Under the pieces are notes generated by a model, which worked only from the letters and a program-made list of their open reading frames with translations, was not told the DNA's origin and searched no databases. From Bradyrhizobium amphicarpaeae (GTDB lineage Bacteria > Pseudomonadota > Alphaproteobacteria > Rhizobiales > Xanthobacteraceae), in the NCBI RefSeq assembly GCF_002266435.3, contig NZ_CP029426.2:2262001-2326000 (forward strand): a DNA stretch of 64,000 bases, in the 5' to 3' direction. A program made the position numbers and the translations under genes. How positions within the stretch are numbered: position 1 is the stretch's first letter; each line of letters starts with the position of its first letter. Below, one piece after another: positions 54,039 to 62,999 of this stretch.

Positions 54039-54067
54039 GGCGGTGAGACCAAGCTGGGGTATTTCTA

Positions 54068-55150
54068 ATGTCAGCCATCGCACCGCGCTTCCATCGTCTG
54101 GCCGTCAGCGACCTTCGCCGCGAGGCGTCCGACGCCGTCTCGATGACATTCGCCATCCCCGGCGAACTCGCGCGCGATTACGCCTTCACGCCCGGCCAAT
54201 ACCTCACGCTCCGCACCACGCTGGACGGCGAAGAGGTGCGCCGCTCCTATTCGATCTGCTCCGGCCCCGATGACGGTGAGATCCGCATCGCCGTGAAGAA
54301 GGTCGACGGCGGTGCGTTTTCGAGCTGGGCGGCGGACGAGCTGAAATGCGGCGACGAACTCGACGTGATGACGCCCACGGGCCGCTTTGGTGTGATCCCG
54401 CCGGCAGAGCGCGGACGCATCCATGTCGGCTTTGCCGCCGGCTCCGGCATCACGCCGATCCTGTCGATCGTCAAGGGCACGCTGGCGCGGGAGCCGGGCA
54501 GCCGTTTCTTCCTGTTCTACGGCAACCGCACCACCGACAACATCATGTTCCTCGAAGCGCTCGAGGAGCTGAAGGACCGCTTCATCGATCGCCTCTCCAT
54601 CTTCCACGTCATCTCCGGCGAGGACCAGGACATCCCGATCCTGCATGGCCGGCTCGACGGCGACAAGGTGAGGGTGCTGCTGCGCTCGCTGGTGCCGGCG
54701 GGCAGCGTCGATCATGTCTATGTTTGCGGGCCCCTCGGCATGAGCGAGGACATCGAGGCGACCTGCCGCGAACTCGGCATCGCGGAAGACCGCATCCACG
54801 TCGAGCGCTTCGTCTCCGAGTTCGGCGGCAAGCCGCGGCCGAAGAAGGCGGTTGCGCCCGACGCGCCGCCGAAGGCGATCGCCTCGCTGATCATCGACGG
54901 CAAGCGGCGCGACGTCCCGGTGGCCGAGGACGAGGCGATCCTCGATGCCGCGTTGCGCGCCGGCGTCGATCTGCCCTTCGCCTGCAAGGGCGGCATGTGC
55001 TCGACCTGCCGCGCCAAGCTGGTCGAAGGCGAAGCGCCGATGGACATCAACTACTCGCTGGAGCCGTGGGAACTGAAGGCCGGGTTCGTCCTGACCTGCC
55101 AGGCGAAGCCGTCGTCGGAGCGGGTCGTGGTCGATTATGATCATGTCTGA
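54068..55150 (+). CDS. paaE: Phenylacetyl-CoA epoxidase reductase PaaE
   Basis: 360 residues. The FAD-binding motif is RRSYSICS (58-65), the NADPH part contains FAAGSGITPILSIVK, then YVCGPLGMSEDIE. The C-terminal 2Fe-2S ferredoxin domain has cysteines C306, C311, C314 and C344 (CKGGMCSTC spacing). It passes electrons from NADPH to the PaaA di-iron centre. It follows paaD by 138 bases, the gap being a repeat B. Confidence 0.95.
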   Translation: MSAIAPRFHRLAVSDLRREASDAVSMTFAIPGELARDYAFTPGQYLTLRTTLDGEEVRRSYSICSGPDDGEIRIAVKKVDGGAFSSWAADELKCGDELDVMTPTGRFGVIPPAERGRIHVGFAAGSGITPILSIVKGTLAREPGSRFFLFYGNRTTDNIMFLEALEELKDRFIDRLSIFHVISGEDQDIPILHGRLDGDKVRVLLRSLVPAGSVDHVYVCGPLGMSEDIEATCRELGIAEDRIHVERFVSEFGGKPRPKKAVAPDAPPKAIASLIIDGKRRDVPVAEDEAILDAALRAGVDLPFACKGGMCSTCRAKLVEGEAPMDINYSLEPWELKAGFVLTCQAKPSSERVVVDYDHV

Positions 55151-55159
55151 ACAGGCGCC

Positions 55160-55188
55160 TGCGACGCTGACGATGCAAATGCGTCGCA
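55160..55188 (+). other. Stem-loop after paaE (weak terminator or operator)
   Basis: TGCGACGC and GCGTCGCA pair perfectly over eight bases with a 13-base loop, followed by TTATTTG. It begins ten bases after the paaE stop. The U-tract is poor, so it may only attenuate transcription. TTGACA at 55193-55198 just downstream could be the -35 of a paaI promoter. Confidence 0.4.
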
Positions 55189-55251
55189 TTATTTGACAGT
55201 CTTGGCCAACCAGCAGAACATCATGGGCAAACATCTCGCCGGGAGAAGCGC

Positions 55252-55701
55252 GTGAACCTCAAGACGGCCCTGGAGCCAGGGGATATTGCCCGCGCCTGCG
55301 CCGACGCGATGTGGGCGGAGGACGATGCCTCCAAGGGGCTCGGCATGGAGATCGTCGAGATTGGTCCCGGCTTCGCGACGCTCGCGATGAACGTGCGGCC
55401 GGACATGGTCAACGGCCAGCGCATTGCCCATGGCGGCTTCATCTTCACGCTCGCCGATTCCGCCTTCGCGTTTGCCTGCAATTCGCACAATGAACGCGTG
55501 GTCGCCGCGCAAGGCCAGATCACCTTCATCAAGCCGGGCAAGCTCGGCGACCGCCTTGTTGCGAAGGCGCGCGAGATCACGCGCGGCGGCCGCTCCGGCA
55601 TCTATGACGTGCGCGTCACGGCAGGCGATATCGTCATCGCCGAGTTCCGCGGGCACTCACGCGTCATTCCCGGCAAATGGCTGCCGGCGCAAGACGAATA
55701 G
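55252..55701 (+). CDS. paaI: Hotdog-fold thioesterase PaaI
   Basis: 149 residues. The hotdog active-site segment is NGQRIAHGGFIFTLADSAFAFA, with the catalytic Asp at D69, and GRSGIYDVRVT follows. PaaI hydrolyses stalled ring-hydroxylated phenylacetyl-CoA derivatives and so protects the CoA pool. The start is a GTG at 55252 after GGGAGAAG. The gene leads directly to paaK after 39 bases. Confidence 0.92.
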   Translation: MNLKTALEPGDIARACADAMWAEDDASKGLGMEIVEIGPGFATLAMNVRPDMVNGQRIAHGGFIFTLADSAFAFACNSHNERVVAAQGQITFIKPGKLGDRLVAKAREITRGGRSGIYDVRVTAGDIVIAEFRGHSRVIPGKWLPAQDE

Positions 55702-55740
55702 AAGATCAAGAAAAGTACAAAGCAATGGTGGGAAACGAGG

Positions 55741-57072
55741 ATGGCTTTGACGAAGCTCAAGGAAGGCGGCAGCACCTATAGCGCCGAGATGGATGCGCAT
55801 GAGCGCGCCTCGCGCGACGAGATCATGGCGCTGCAGAAGCAGCGGCTGGCCTGGTCGCTGAAGCATGCCTATGACAACGTCGCGCATTATCGCGGGGCTT
55901 TCGACGCGGCCGGCGTGCATCCGTCCGATTTTCGCGAGTTCTCCGATCTCGCGAAATTCCCGTTCACGGTGAAAACGGATCTGCGCGACAATTATCCCTT
56001 CAACATGTTCGCCGTGCCGCGCGAAAAGCTGGTGCGCGTGCACGCCTCGTCCGGCACGACCGGCAAGCCGATCGTGGTGGGCTACACGCAACGTGATATC
56101 GACACCTGGTCGGACGTGATGGCGCGCTCGATCCGCGCCGCCGGCGGCCGCACCGGCATGATCATCCACAATGCCTATGGCTATGGCCTCTTCACCGGCG
56201 GGCTTGGCGTGCATTACGGCGCCGAAAAGCTCGGCTGCACCGTGGTGCCGATCTCCGGCGGCATGACCGAGCGGCAGGTGCAGCTCATCAACGACTTCAA
56301 GCCGGATATCATCACGGTGACGCCGAGCTACATGCTGGCGATCCTCGACGAGTTCAAGCGCCAGAAGCTCGACCCGCGCCAGTGCTCGCTCAAGGTCGGC
56401 ATCTTCGGCGCCGAGCCCTGGACCAACGCGATGCGCGCCGAGATCGAGGACGCCTTCGACATGGACGCGACCGACATCTACGGCCTGTCCGAGGTGATCG
56501 GTCCCGGCGTCGCCCAGGAATGCATCGAGACCAAGGACGGCCTGCACATCTGGGAGGATCATTTCTATCCCGAGGTGATCGACCCCGAGACGGGCGCTGT
56601 GCTGCCCGACGGCGAGAAGGGCGAGCTGGTCTTCACCTCGCTCACCAAGGAAGCCTTTCCGGTGATCCGCTATCGTACCCGCGACCTGACGCGGCTGCTG
56701 CCGGGCACGGCGCGTCCGGGCATGCGGCGGATGGAGAAGGTGACCGGGCGCTCCGACGACATGATCATCCTGCGCGGCGTCAACCTGTTCCCGACCCAGA
56801 TCGAGGAGGTGCTGCTCGCGACCGATTGGTGCGGCGGCCACTTCATCCTGGAGCTGACCCGTGAAGGCCGGATGGATGAGCTCACCATCATCGCGGAGGC
56901 GCGATCCGAAAGCTGGGATGGCCGCGGTCTGCTCGACCATGCCGACCGGGTTTCGACCCACATCAAGAACACCATCGGGATCAGCTCCAGGGTGCAGGTG
57001 GTCCCGCCGGCCACGCTGGAGCGCTCGCTCGGCAAGGCGAGACGCCTCTTCGACAAGCGGCCCAAGGACTGA
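55741..57072 (+). CDS. paaK: Phenylacetate-CoA ligase PaaK
   Basis: 443 residues. The AMP-binding loop is SSGTTGKP (103-110), later YGLSEVIGPGVAQE, then RYRTRDLTRLLP and GRSDDMIILRGVNLFP, all typical of PaaK. It activates phenylacetate to phenylacetyl-CoA, the substrate of the epoxidase and the inducer sensed by PaaX. It is the last paa gene here; ring-opening and beta-oxidation genes (paaG, paaZ, paaH, paaJ) are not in this window. An intrinsic terminator follows. Confidence 0.95.
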   Translation: MALTKLKEGGSTYSAEMDAHERASRDEIMALQKQRLAWSLKHAYDNVAHYRGAFDAAGVHPSDFREFSDLAKFPFTVKTDLRDNYPFNMFAVPREKLVRVHASSGTTGKPIVVGYTQRDIDTWSDVMARSIRAAGGRTGMIIHNAYGYGLFTGGLGVHYGAEKLGCTVVPISGGMTERQVQLINDFKPDIITVTPSYMLAILDEFKRQKLDPRQCSLKVGIFGAEPWTNAMRAEIEDAFDMDATDIYGLSEVIGPGVAQECIETKDGLHIWEDHFYPEVIDPETGAVLPDGEKGELVFTSLTKEAFPVIRYRTRDLTRLLPGTARPGMRRMEKVTGRSDDMIILRGVNLFPTQIEEVLLATDWCGGHFILELTREGRMDELTIIAEARSESWDGRGLLDHADRVSTHIKNTIGISSRVQVVPPATLERSLGKARRLFDKRPKD

Positions 57073-57121
57073 TTTGATCTTAATCTTGGCCGATTGACTT
57101 GACCGGCTCCAAAGGCGACAA

Positions 57122-57147
57122 GGCCCGCGAGAAATCGCGGGTCTTTT
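57122..57147 (+). terminator. Intrinsic terminator after paaK
   Basis: CCCGCGA GAAA TCGCGGG is a seven-pair stem with a GNRA-type loop, followed by TCTTTT. It lies about 50 bases after the paaK stop and directly in front of the next gene. Confidence 0.8.
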
Positions 57148-57148
57148 C

Positions 57149-58153
57149 ATGTCGCCAGCCGAACCCAAAACCGTCGAAGCGCGCTGCGTGCGCCTCAATG
57201 CCAAGGCCGAGAACGCTGCCGCGGTCGCGCCGGTGGTCGAGCGTCATACGCTGACGCGCGGTTCGAACGATGTCCTGATCGAGGTGAAGGCGGCCGCCGT
57301 CAATCCCTCCGACGTGAAGGCAGCGACCGGGTTGATGCCCTATGCCGTGTTCCCGCGCACACCGGGCCGCGACTATGCCGGCGTGGTGATCGAGGGGCCG
57401 GCCGGCACCGTCGGCCGCGAGGTGTTCGGCTCCTCCGGCGATCTCGGTATCCGCCGTGACGGCACCCACGCAACCCATCTCGTCGTCGAAGCCGACGCGG
57501 TGGTGGAGAAGCCGACGACGGTGTCGTGGGAGGAGGCCGCCGGCATCGGCGTGCCCTTCGTCACCGCGATGGAAGGTTTTCGTCGCGCCGGCGTGCCGAA
57601 GAGCGGTGAGACCGTTCTGGTGTTCGGCGTCAATGGCAAGGTCGGCCAGGCTGCGGTGCAGATCGCGACCTGGCAGGGCGCGCGCGTCATCGGCGTGGTG
57701 CGCAAGGCGGAAGCCTACGAAGGCCATACCAATGCCCCCATCGAGGTGATCGACGCGTCCGCGACCGACGTCGCCGCGCGCGTGCGCGAATTGACCGGTG
57801 GCACGGGCGCCGACATCGTATTCAATACCGTCGGCGATCCCTACTTCCAGGCCGCGCACAAGTCGCTCGCCTTGCGCGGCCGCCAGATCCTGATCGCCGC
57901 GATCGATCGCATCGTGCAGTTCAACATCCTCGAATTTTATCGAGGGCAGCACACCTATGTCGGCATCGACACGCTGGGCCTGTCCTCGGCTGCGACCGGC
58001 GCGGTGTTGCGCGATCTCGGCCCGGGCTTTGCGAGCGGGCACCTGAAGCCGTTCCCGATCAAGGCGGGCGCCGTCTATCCGCTGGAGCGCGCCAGGGAGG
58101 CCTACGCTGCGGTGGCCGGCTCGTCGCGCGATAGGATCGTCCTGCGACCATGA
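57149..58153 (+). CDS. Zinc-free MDR-family quinone oxidoreductase
   Basis: 334 residues. GroES-like N-terminal half with LIEVKAAAVNPSDVKAATG and PRTPGRDYAGVV; Rossmann half with TVLVFGVNGKVGQAAVQIA as the NADPH-binding motif, then GTGADIVFNTVG. Structural zinc cysteines are absent, as in quinone reductases. The ATG at 57149 begins two bases after the terminator T-run, so a start further in (for example GTG 57188 before RLNAKAENAA) or a downstream promoter is possible. The physiological role is unknown. Confidence 0.85.
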   Translation: MSPAEPKTVEARCVRLNAKAENAAAVAPVVERHTLTRGSNDVLIEVKAAAVNPSDVKAATGLMPYAVFPRTPGRDYAGVVIEGPAGTVGREVFGSSGDLGIRRDGTHATHLVVEADAVVEKPTTVSWEEAAGIGVPFVTAMEGFRRAGVPKSGETVLVFGVNGKVGQAAVQIATWQGARVIGVVRKAEAYEGHTNAPIEVIDASATDVAARVRELTGGTGADIVFNTVGDPYFQAAHKSLALRGRQILIAAIDRIVQFNILEFYRGQHTYVGIDTLGLSSAATGAVLRDLGPGFASGHLKPFPIKAGAVYPLERAREAYAAVAGSSRDRIVLRP

Positions 58154-58158
58154 AGCTC

Positions 58159-58236
58159 GTCATTGCGAGCGCAGCGAAGCAATCCAGAGTCTTGCCGCAG
58201 CGGCAGCCTGGATTGCTTCGCTGCGCTCGCAATGAC
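58159..58236. repeat. Palindromic intergenic repeat, family B copy 4
   Basis: GTCATTGCGAGCGCAGCG and CGCTGCGCTCGCAATGAC ends are exact complements; the inner arms are GCAATCCAG / CTGGATTGC. It is the most symmetrical of the four copies and lies between the oxidoreductase and TsuA-like genes. Confidence 0.88.
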
Positions 58237-58266
58237 GGGAAATGGCGAGAGTTCTGAGAACAATCG

Positions 58267-59322
58267 ATGGAATCTGCCCAACTCGTCATTGTCGCCGGCC
58301 TAGCCATCGGCCTTGTCTACGGCGCCGTCGGCCTGCTCAGCGGCTTCTGCCTGATGAGCAGCATGCGCGGCTGGTTTGCGGGGGGAGACGGACGCCTGGT
58401 GCGGACTTATGCGCTGGCGATCGCGGTTGCGATCGCCGCGAGCCAGTTCCTTGCGGGCACCGGCATGGTCGATCTCGGCAAGTCGATCTATCTGCAACCT
58501 ACCTTTTCGGCGCCGGTGCTGTTCCTCGGCGGCCTGCTGTTCGGCTACGGCATGGTGCTGTCGAACGGCTGCGGCTCGCGTGCGCTGGTGCTGCTCGGCC
58601 GCGGCAATCTCCGCTCCTTCGTCGTCGTGATCGTGCTCGGCATCGCCGCGCAGATGACGCTCAAGGGCCTGATTGCGCCGGCGCGCATTGCCCTGGTTCA
58701 AGCCTCGCAAACCACCGTCAGCGTCAATTCGCTGCCGTCGCTGCTGGCGACGCTTGGCCCGGCGGAAGCGCTTTCGCGCGCGCTGGCTGCTGCCGTACTT
58801 GTCGTTGCATTGATCCTGTTTGCTTTCGCGCATCCGGCGTTCCGTCGCTCGCCGGGCCAGATCTTGGGGGGCGTCGTCGTCGGACTGCTGGTTGCGGGCG
58901 GATGGCTCGTCACCGGCCATCTCGGCGCCGACGACTTCAACCCGGTTCCGGTGACCTCGCTGACCTTCATCGCACCGATCGCGGACGCCCTGCAATACGC
59001 CATGCTCTCGACCGGCCTGACGCTGAACTTCGGCATCGCGACGGTCGCCGGCGTCTTCGCCGGCAGCCTGATCACCGCACTGGCCACGCGACGATTCCAT
59101 CTCGAAGGCTATTCCTCACCGCGCCACATGCTGCGCTCGGCCGGCGGCGCCGCGCTGATGGGGATCGGTGGCGTGATGGCGTTCGGCTGCTCGGTCGGGC
59201 AAGGGCTCACCGGCGTGTCGACGCTGGCGCTCGGGTCGTTCGTCGCCTTCGCCGGCATCCTGCTTGGCACGATGGCAGGCCTGCGCGGTGTTTTGCGCGT
59301 TCAGCCGCTCGCTGTGGCCTGA
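58267..59322 (+). CDS. YeeE/YedE family transporter (TsuA-like, sulfur compound uptake)
   Basis: 351 residues, about nine to ten membrane helices. Two conserved half-repeat cysteine motifs are SNGCGSRALVLLGRG with C102 and FGCSVGQGLTG with C308. These match the cysteines that pass thiosulfate through YeeE/TsuA-type channels. The protein probably imports thiosulfate or another reduced sulfur compound. The 3' end overlaps the convergent EamA gene by 22 bases. There is no adjacent TusA-like (YeeD) gene in this window. Confidence 0.9.
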   Translation: MESAQLVIVAGLAIGLVYGAVGLLSGFCLMSSMRGWFAGGDGRLVRTYALAIAVAIAASQFLAGTGMVDLGKSIYLQPTFSAPVLFLGGLLFGYGMVLSNGCGSRALVLLGRGNLRSFVVVIVLGIAAQMTLKGLIAPARIALVQASQTTVSVNSLPSLLATLGPAEALSRALAAAVLVVALILFAFAHPAFRRSPGQILGGVVVGLLVAGGWLVTGHLGADDFNPVPVTSLTFIAPIADALQYAMLSTGLTLNFGIATVAGVFAGSLITALATRRFHLEGYSSPRHMLRSAGGAALMGIGGVMAFGCSVGQGLTGVSTLALGSFVAFAGILLGTMAGLRGVLRVQPLAVA

Positions 59323-60215
59323 TTGCGCAGCAGGCGATCACCCAGCGTCGCAAGGCCGATGCCGGCGAGGATCAGCGCGGCTGCGACGACAAGGCTCTTG
59401 TCGATCGGTTCCCCCAGCAGGATCGCCGCGCTGGCGATGCCGACGAGCGGCGTCCCGGTGGTGCCGAGCGACGTCGTCAGCGCCGAGATGCTCTTGTTGA
59501 CCATCGACATTGCCCAATAGGCCAGCGCCGTTCCGATCAGGCCGGAATAGAGGAACAGCAGCACGAGCCTGCCCGACCACTCGGCGTGCGGCACGCCCTC
59601 CATGATGATCGCCGATCCCGTCAGCACGACGGTTGCCACGAGCAGCTGCCAGATCAGCAATTGGAGGGGAGACGCGATCCATCGATGCGCGCGGATATAG
59701 ATGATGTTCGCCGCCCAGGACATCGCGGCCAGAATGACCATTCCGGCGCCCAGTACGACGTTGGAATTGGTCCAGTCGATCGAATTCGGGTTCAAAATGA
59801 CGGCAAGGCCGATCAATCCAAGCAGCGCGCCGACAAGCTTCGGCGCGGTCAGCGTGTCTTGTCCGAGCAGCGGCGTCGCGATCGCGACCCAGAGCGGCGT
59901 CGTGTAGCCGAGCACGATGGCCTTGCTCGCGGGCAGGAATCGGACGCCGGCCGCAACCAGAACCGAGAATATCGTCATGTGCAGCAGCGCCACGCTGAGG
60001 ACCACGGGAATGTCGCGCCGCTCCGGGATCACAAGATTGTTGCTCAGTCCGAGGATCACGAACAATCCGGCGAGAGCGATCCAGCTCCGGATCGCCGAGG
60101 TCCACAGCGGCGGCAAGAACTGAACGAGCTGTTTCGTGACCGACCAGTTCACGCCCCAAGCCAGCACGACGATGAGGAACAGGCCGACTGCCGCGCGGGG
60201 TGAGAGGGAGTTCAT
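59301..60215 (-). CDS. EamA/DMT family transporter
   Basis: 304 residues with ten hydrophobic helices and the two EamA repeats (VLAWGVNWSVTKQLVQFLPP in the first, MVILAAMSWAANIIYIRAH in the second). Such carriers export amino acids or metabolites. ATG 60215 is chosen at the first helix, with AGAGGGAG before it. It is divergent from the MocR regulator, with an 82-base shared region, so it is the likely target of that regulator. Confidence 0.9.
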   Translation of the reverse strand: MNSLSPRAAVGLFLIVVLAWGVNWSVTKQLVQFLPPLWTSAIRSWIALAGLFVILGLSNNLVIPERRDIPVVLSVALLHMTIFSVLVAAGVRFLPASKAIVLGYTTPLWVAIATPLLGQDTLTAPKLVGALLGLIGLAVILNPNSIDWTNSNVVLGAGMVILAAMSWAANIIYIRAHRWIASPLQLLIWQLLVATVVLTGSAIIMEGVPHAEWSGRLVLLFLYSGLIGTALAYWAMSMVNKSISALTTSLGTTGTPLVGIASAAILLGEPIDKSLVVAAALILAGIGLATLGDRLLRNQATASG

Positions 60216-60260
60216 TGCAATATCCTTGAAGCAGTCCAGCTCGGCGGATAGCATCCGGAT

Positions 60261-60304
60261 TGGCACCTGAAAAAGTGCCAGATATGAAAGGAATAAGGTG
60301 CCAG
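60261..60304. promoter_or_regulatory. Candidate MocR operator between eamA and the regulator
   Basis: AAGTGCCAG (60273-60281) and AGGTGCCAG (60296-60304) are direct repeats 23 bases apart. TGGCAC (60261-60266) is the inverted form of the first, with eight bases between them. MocR-type regulators bind direct repeats about two helical turns apart near divergent promoters. The distal half-site overlaps the GTG start codon of the regulator, which suits autorepression. Confidence 0.6.
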
Positions 60305-61746
60305 TTTCGGAAGACGTGATTTCCGCGCTGATCGCGCTGAAGCGGACCGACGCCGAGGGACTGGCGGCGCAGCTGACCAGCCAGATCCGGGGCCTGATCG
60401 CGGACGGCCGTCTGGCCAAGGGGCGGACGCTGCCGTCGAGCCGAAGGCTCGCGAGCGATCTCGGCGTCTCGCGCAATACCGTCACCTATGCCTTCGAGCA
60501 ACTCGCCGCCGAGGGATATCTCGCGGCGTCGCACGGTCGTCGTCCCGTGGTCACGGTCGACGGCGGCGAACGTGTCGAAGGGACCGGCGCCGCCGCGTCC
60601 GGCGCGCGCTCGCGCAAGCCGCGGCTTTCACCCTGGGCCTCGAAGCTCAAGCAGGCCGACTGGCCGCTGTCCTACCAGGCTCCGCTCAAGCCGTTGCGTC
60701 CCGGGCACGGCGATTTCAGGGAGTTTCCGAACGAGATATGGGCGCGCTGCTTGCGCCGCAGCGCCGTGCAGGCGGCGAGGCGCCAACTCGGATCGGTCAA
60801 CCGGTCCCGCCTGCGCGAGGCTTTGGCGCATTATCTGGCCAACAGCAGGGGCGTCCGCGCAACGGCGGACCAGATCATGATCCTGCCGAGTGCACAGGCC
60901 GCGCTGACCCTGATTGCGGCTGCAATCATCACACCCGGCGACGGGGTCTGGGTCGAGGACCCCGGCTATCCCGGCGCAGCAGCCGCCTTCCGCGCGTCCG
61001 GCGCGCGGCTCACTGGCATCAGACTGGACGAGCAGGGCATGCAACGGATGCCGGGTCGCACGGCTCCAACGTTAATCTTCATGACGCCATCGCACCAGCA
61101 CCCGACCGGGCGGCTGATGTCGCTGGCCCGCCGCACCGAACTTCTCAGGCTGAGCAGGCCCGGCAAGACCTGGATCGTCGAGGACGATTACGACGGCGAA
61201 TTCCACTATGACAGCCGGCCGGTGCCCGCTTTGCAAGGCCTCGATGCCCATGGCCGGGTGTTCTATGTCGGCACATTCTCGAAGGCGATGACGTCGGATA
61301 TCCGGCTCGGCTATCTCGTCGTGCCGCCGGCACTGGTCGGCACGTTCGAGACCGCGCAGCGGCATATCGGGCTGATTGCCGCGAGCCACATCCAGGAGGC
61401 GTTGGCCGAATTCATTGCCGACGGGCATTTCCTGGCGCATCTGCGCCGCGTGCGCCGTCTCTATCACGCGCGCCGCGATCACCTCGTCGAGGGATTGCAG
61501 CGCCATCTCGGCGAGGTGTTGTCAGTCGAAGTTCCCTCGGGCGGCATTCAGCTTGTGGCCCGTCTCAAGCGCGGCCGCACGGATCAGGCGGCGGTCGAGC
61601 GGCTTGGCGCGGCCGGCGTCGTGACGCGCGCCCTGTCAAGCCTGGCCCTGGAACGCCCGCGCGATCACGGCCTGCTGCTCGGCTTTGCGGCTTGGCGCGA
61701 GAACGAGATCAGCGTCGCATTACGGACGATGGCGTCGTGCTTCTAG
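60298..61746 (+). CDS. MocR-family (GntR-aminotransferase) transcriptional regulator
   Basis: 482 residues. The N-terminal GntR winged helix (LTSQIRGLIADGRLAKGRTL, then SRRLASDLGVSRNTVTYAFE) is joined by an Arg/Ala-rich linker to an aminotransferase-I fold. The PLP lysine is K329 (GTFSKAM), with EDDYDGEFHYDSRP upstream. GTG 60298 is the start, with AAAGGAA before it. It should respond to PLP or an amino-group ligand and control the divergent EamA exporter. The stop overlaps the convergent hydrolase-OsmC gene by four bases. Confidence 0.92.
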   Translation: MPVSEDVISALIALKRTDAEGLAAQLTSQIRGLIADGRLAKGRTLPSSRRLASDLGVSRNTVTYAFEQLAAEGYLAASHGRRPVVTVDGGERVEGTGAAASGARSRKPRLSPWASKLKQADWPLSYQAPLKPLRPGHGDFREFPNEIWARCLRRSAVQAARRQLGSVNRSRLREALAHYLANSRGVRATADQIMILPSAQAALTLIAAAIITPGDGVWVEDPGYPGAAAAFRASGARLTGIRLDEQGMQRMPGRTAPTLIFMTPSHQHPTGRLMSLARRTELLRLSRPGKTWIVEDDYDGEFHYDSRPVPALQGLDAHGRVFYVGTFSKAMTSDIRLGYLVVPPALVGTFETAQRHIGLIAASHIQEALAEFIADGHFLAHLRRVRRLYHARRDHLVEGLQRHLGEVLSVEVPSGGIQLVARLKRGRTDQAAVERLGAAGVVTRALSSLALERPRDHGLLLGFAAWRENEISVALRTMASCF

Positions 61747-62972
61747 CGTGTTGAGTCCACGGCTCTGGTCACGATACGGATTTCCGAGGTCAGCGTCCGG
61801 TGTACCGGGCACTTGTCGGCGATCTCCATCAGCTTCTTGCGCTGGTCGGCATCCATCTCACCGTCGATTGCGATGTCGCGCTCGATCTGGTCGAGCATGC
61901 CCTCGCGCGTCTCGCACTCCGCGCAATCCCTGGCGTAGATCTTGGAATGCTTCAGCGTGACCGTGACGCGATCGAGCGGCAGCGACTTGCGGTCGGCATA
62001 GAGCCGCATGGTCATGGAAGTGCATGCGCCAAGGCCGGCGAGCAAGTAGTCATAGGGACCGGGACCAGCATCTTCGCCGCCGGCCGTAACCGGCTCGTCC
62101 GCCACCAGATGGTGCGGCCCAACGGTGATGGCCTGGTTGAACTTGCTCTTGCGGGTCTCCTGCACGACGACCTTGCGCGGTTCGGCGAGATCGATCGGCT
62201 TTGCGGGCTTTGCGGCGTCGATGTAGCGGCTCGCCCAGGCCGCGACCACATCAGCCGCGTAGAGCGCATCAGCCGGCTTGCTCAGGAGATGGTCGGCATG
62301 GTCGAGCGAGACGAAGCTCTTGGGATGCTTTGCCGCCACGAAAATCCGCGTCGCGTTGTCGATGCCGACGGTGTCGTCGATCGGCGACTGCATCACCAGC
62401 AGGGCCTTGTGCAGGCCGGTGATGTCTTTCATCAGTTCGTGCTCGGCTACGTCGTCGAGGAATTCGCGCTTGATCCGGAACGGGCGGCCCGCCAGCGAGA
62501 CCTCGACCTCGCCCTGCGCGCGGATGTTGTCGATATGCTCCTTGAAGAGGCCGGTCACATGCGCTGGATCGGATGGGGCCGCGATGGTCACGACCGCCTT
62601 GGCCTCGGGAATCCTTCCAGCGGCTGCGAGGATCGCGGCGCCGCCGAGGCTGTGGCCGATCAACAGCGACGGCGCCTTGCCGGCGTTGCGCAGATGGTCG
62701 GCCGCGCGCACGAGATCGGCGACGTTGGACGAAAACGTCGAATTGGCGAAATCGCCTTCACTGGAGCCGAGCCCGGTGAAGTCGAAGCGCAGGACCGCGA
62801 TGCCCCTGGCTGCCAACGCAACCGAGATGCGCTTGGCCGCGAGCGTATCCTTGCCGCAAGTGAAGCAGTGCGCAAACAGCGCATAGGCCGCAGGCTCGCC
62901 GTCCGGCAACTCCAGCGCGGCTGCAAGCTGATGGCCGCCTTCGCCCGTGAATTGAAAGCGTTCCGTCGGCAT
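61743..62972 (-). CDS. Bifunctional alpha/beta hydrolase-OsmC fusion
   Basis: 409 residues. The N-terminal hydrolase (about 1-255) has FAHCFTCGKDTLAAK and the nucleophile S108 in IGHSLGG, and His in LDHADHLL. The C-terminal OsmC/Ohr domain (about 270-409) carries the redox cysteine pair: GLGACTSMTM and DKCPVHRTLTSE. OsmC proteins reduce organic hydroperoxides with a thiol partner. The fusion is a known architecture and may de-esterify and reduce lipid peroxides in sequence. It is a single gene, 27 bases upstream of the sulfite-oxidase-like gene in map order. Confidence 0.92.
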   Translation of the reverse strand: MPTERFQFTGEGGHQLAAALELPDGEPAAYALFAHCFTCGKDTLAAKRISVALAARGIAVLRFDFTGLGSSEGDFANSTFSSNVADLVRAADHLRNAGKAPSLLIGHSLGGAAILAAAGRIPEAKAVVTIAAPSDPAHVTGLFKEHIDNIRAQGEVEVSLAGRPFRIKREFLDDVAEHELMKDITGLHKALLVMQSPIDDTVGIDNATRIFVAAKHPKSFVSLDHADHLLSKPADALYAADVVAAWASRYIDAAKPAKPIDLAEPRKVVVQETRKSKFNQAITVGPHHLVADEPVTAGGEDAGPGPYDYLLAGLGACTSMTMRLYADRKSLPLDRVTVTLKHSKIYARDCAECETREGMLDQIERDIAIDGEMDADQRKKLMEIADKCPVHRTLTSEIRIVTRAVDSTR

Positions 62973-62999
62973 GGGCGTCCCCTCGTTCCTGCTTGAATT

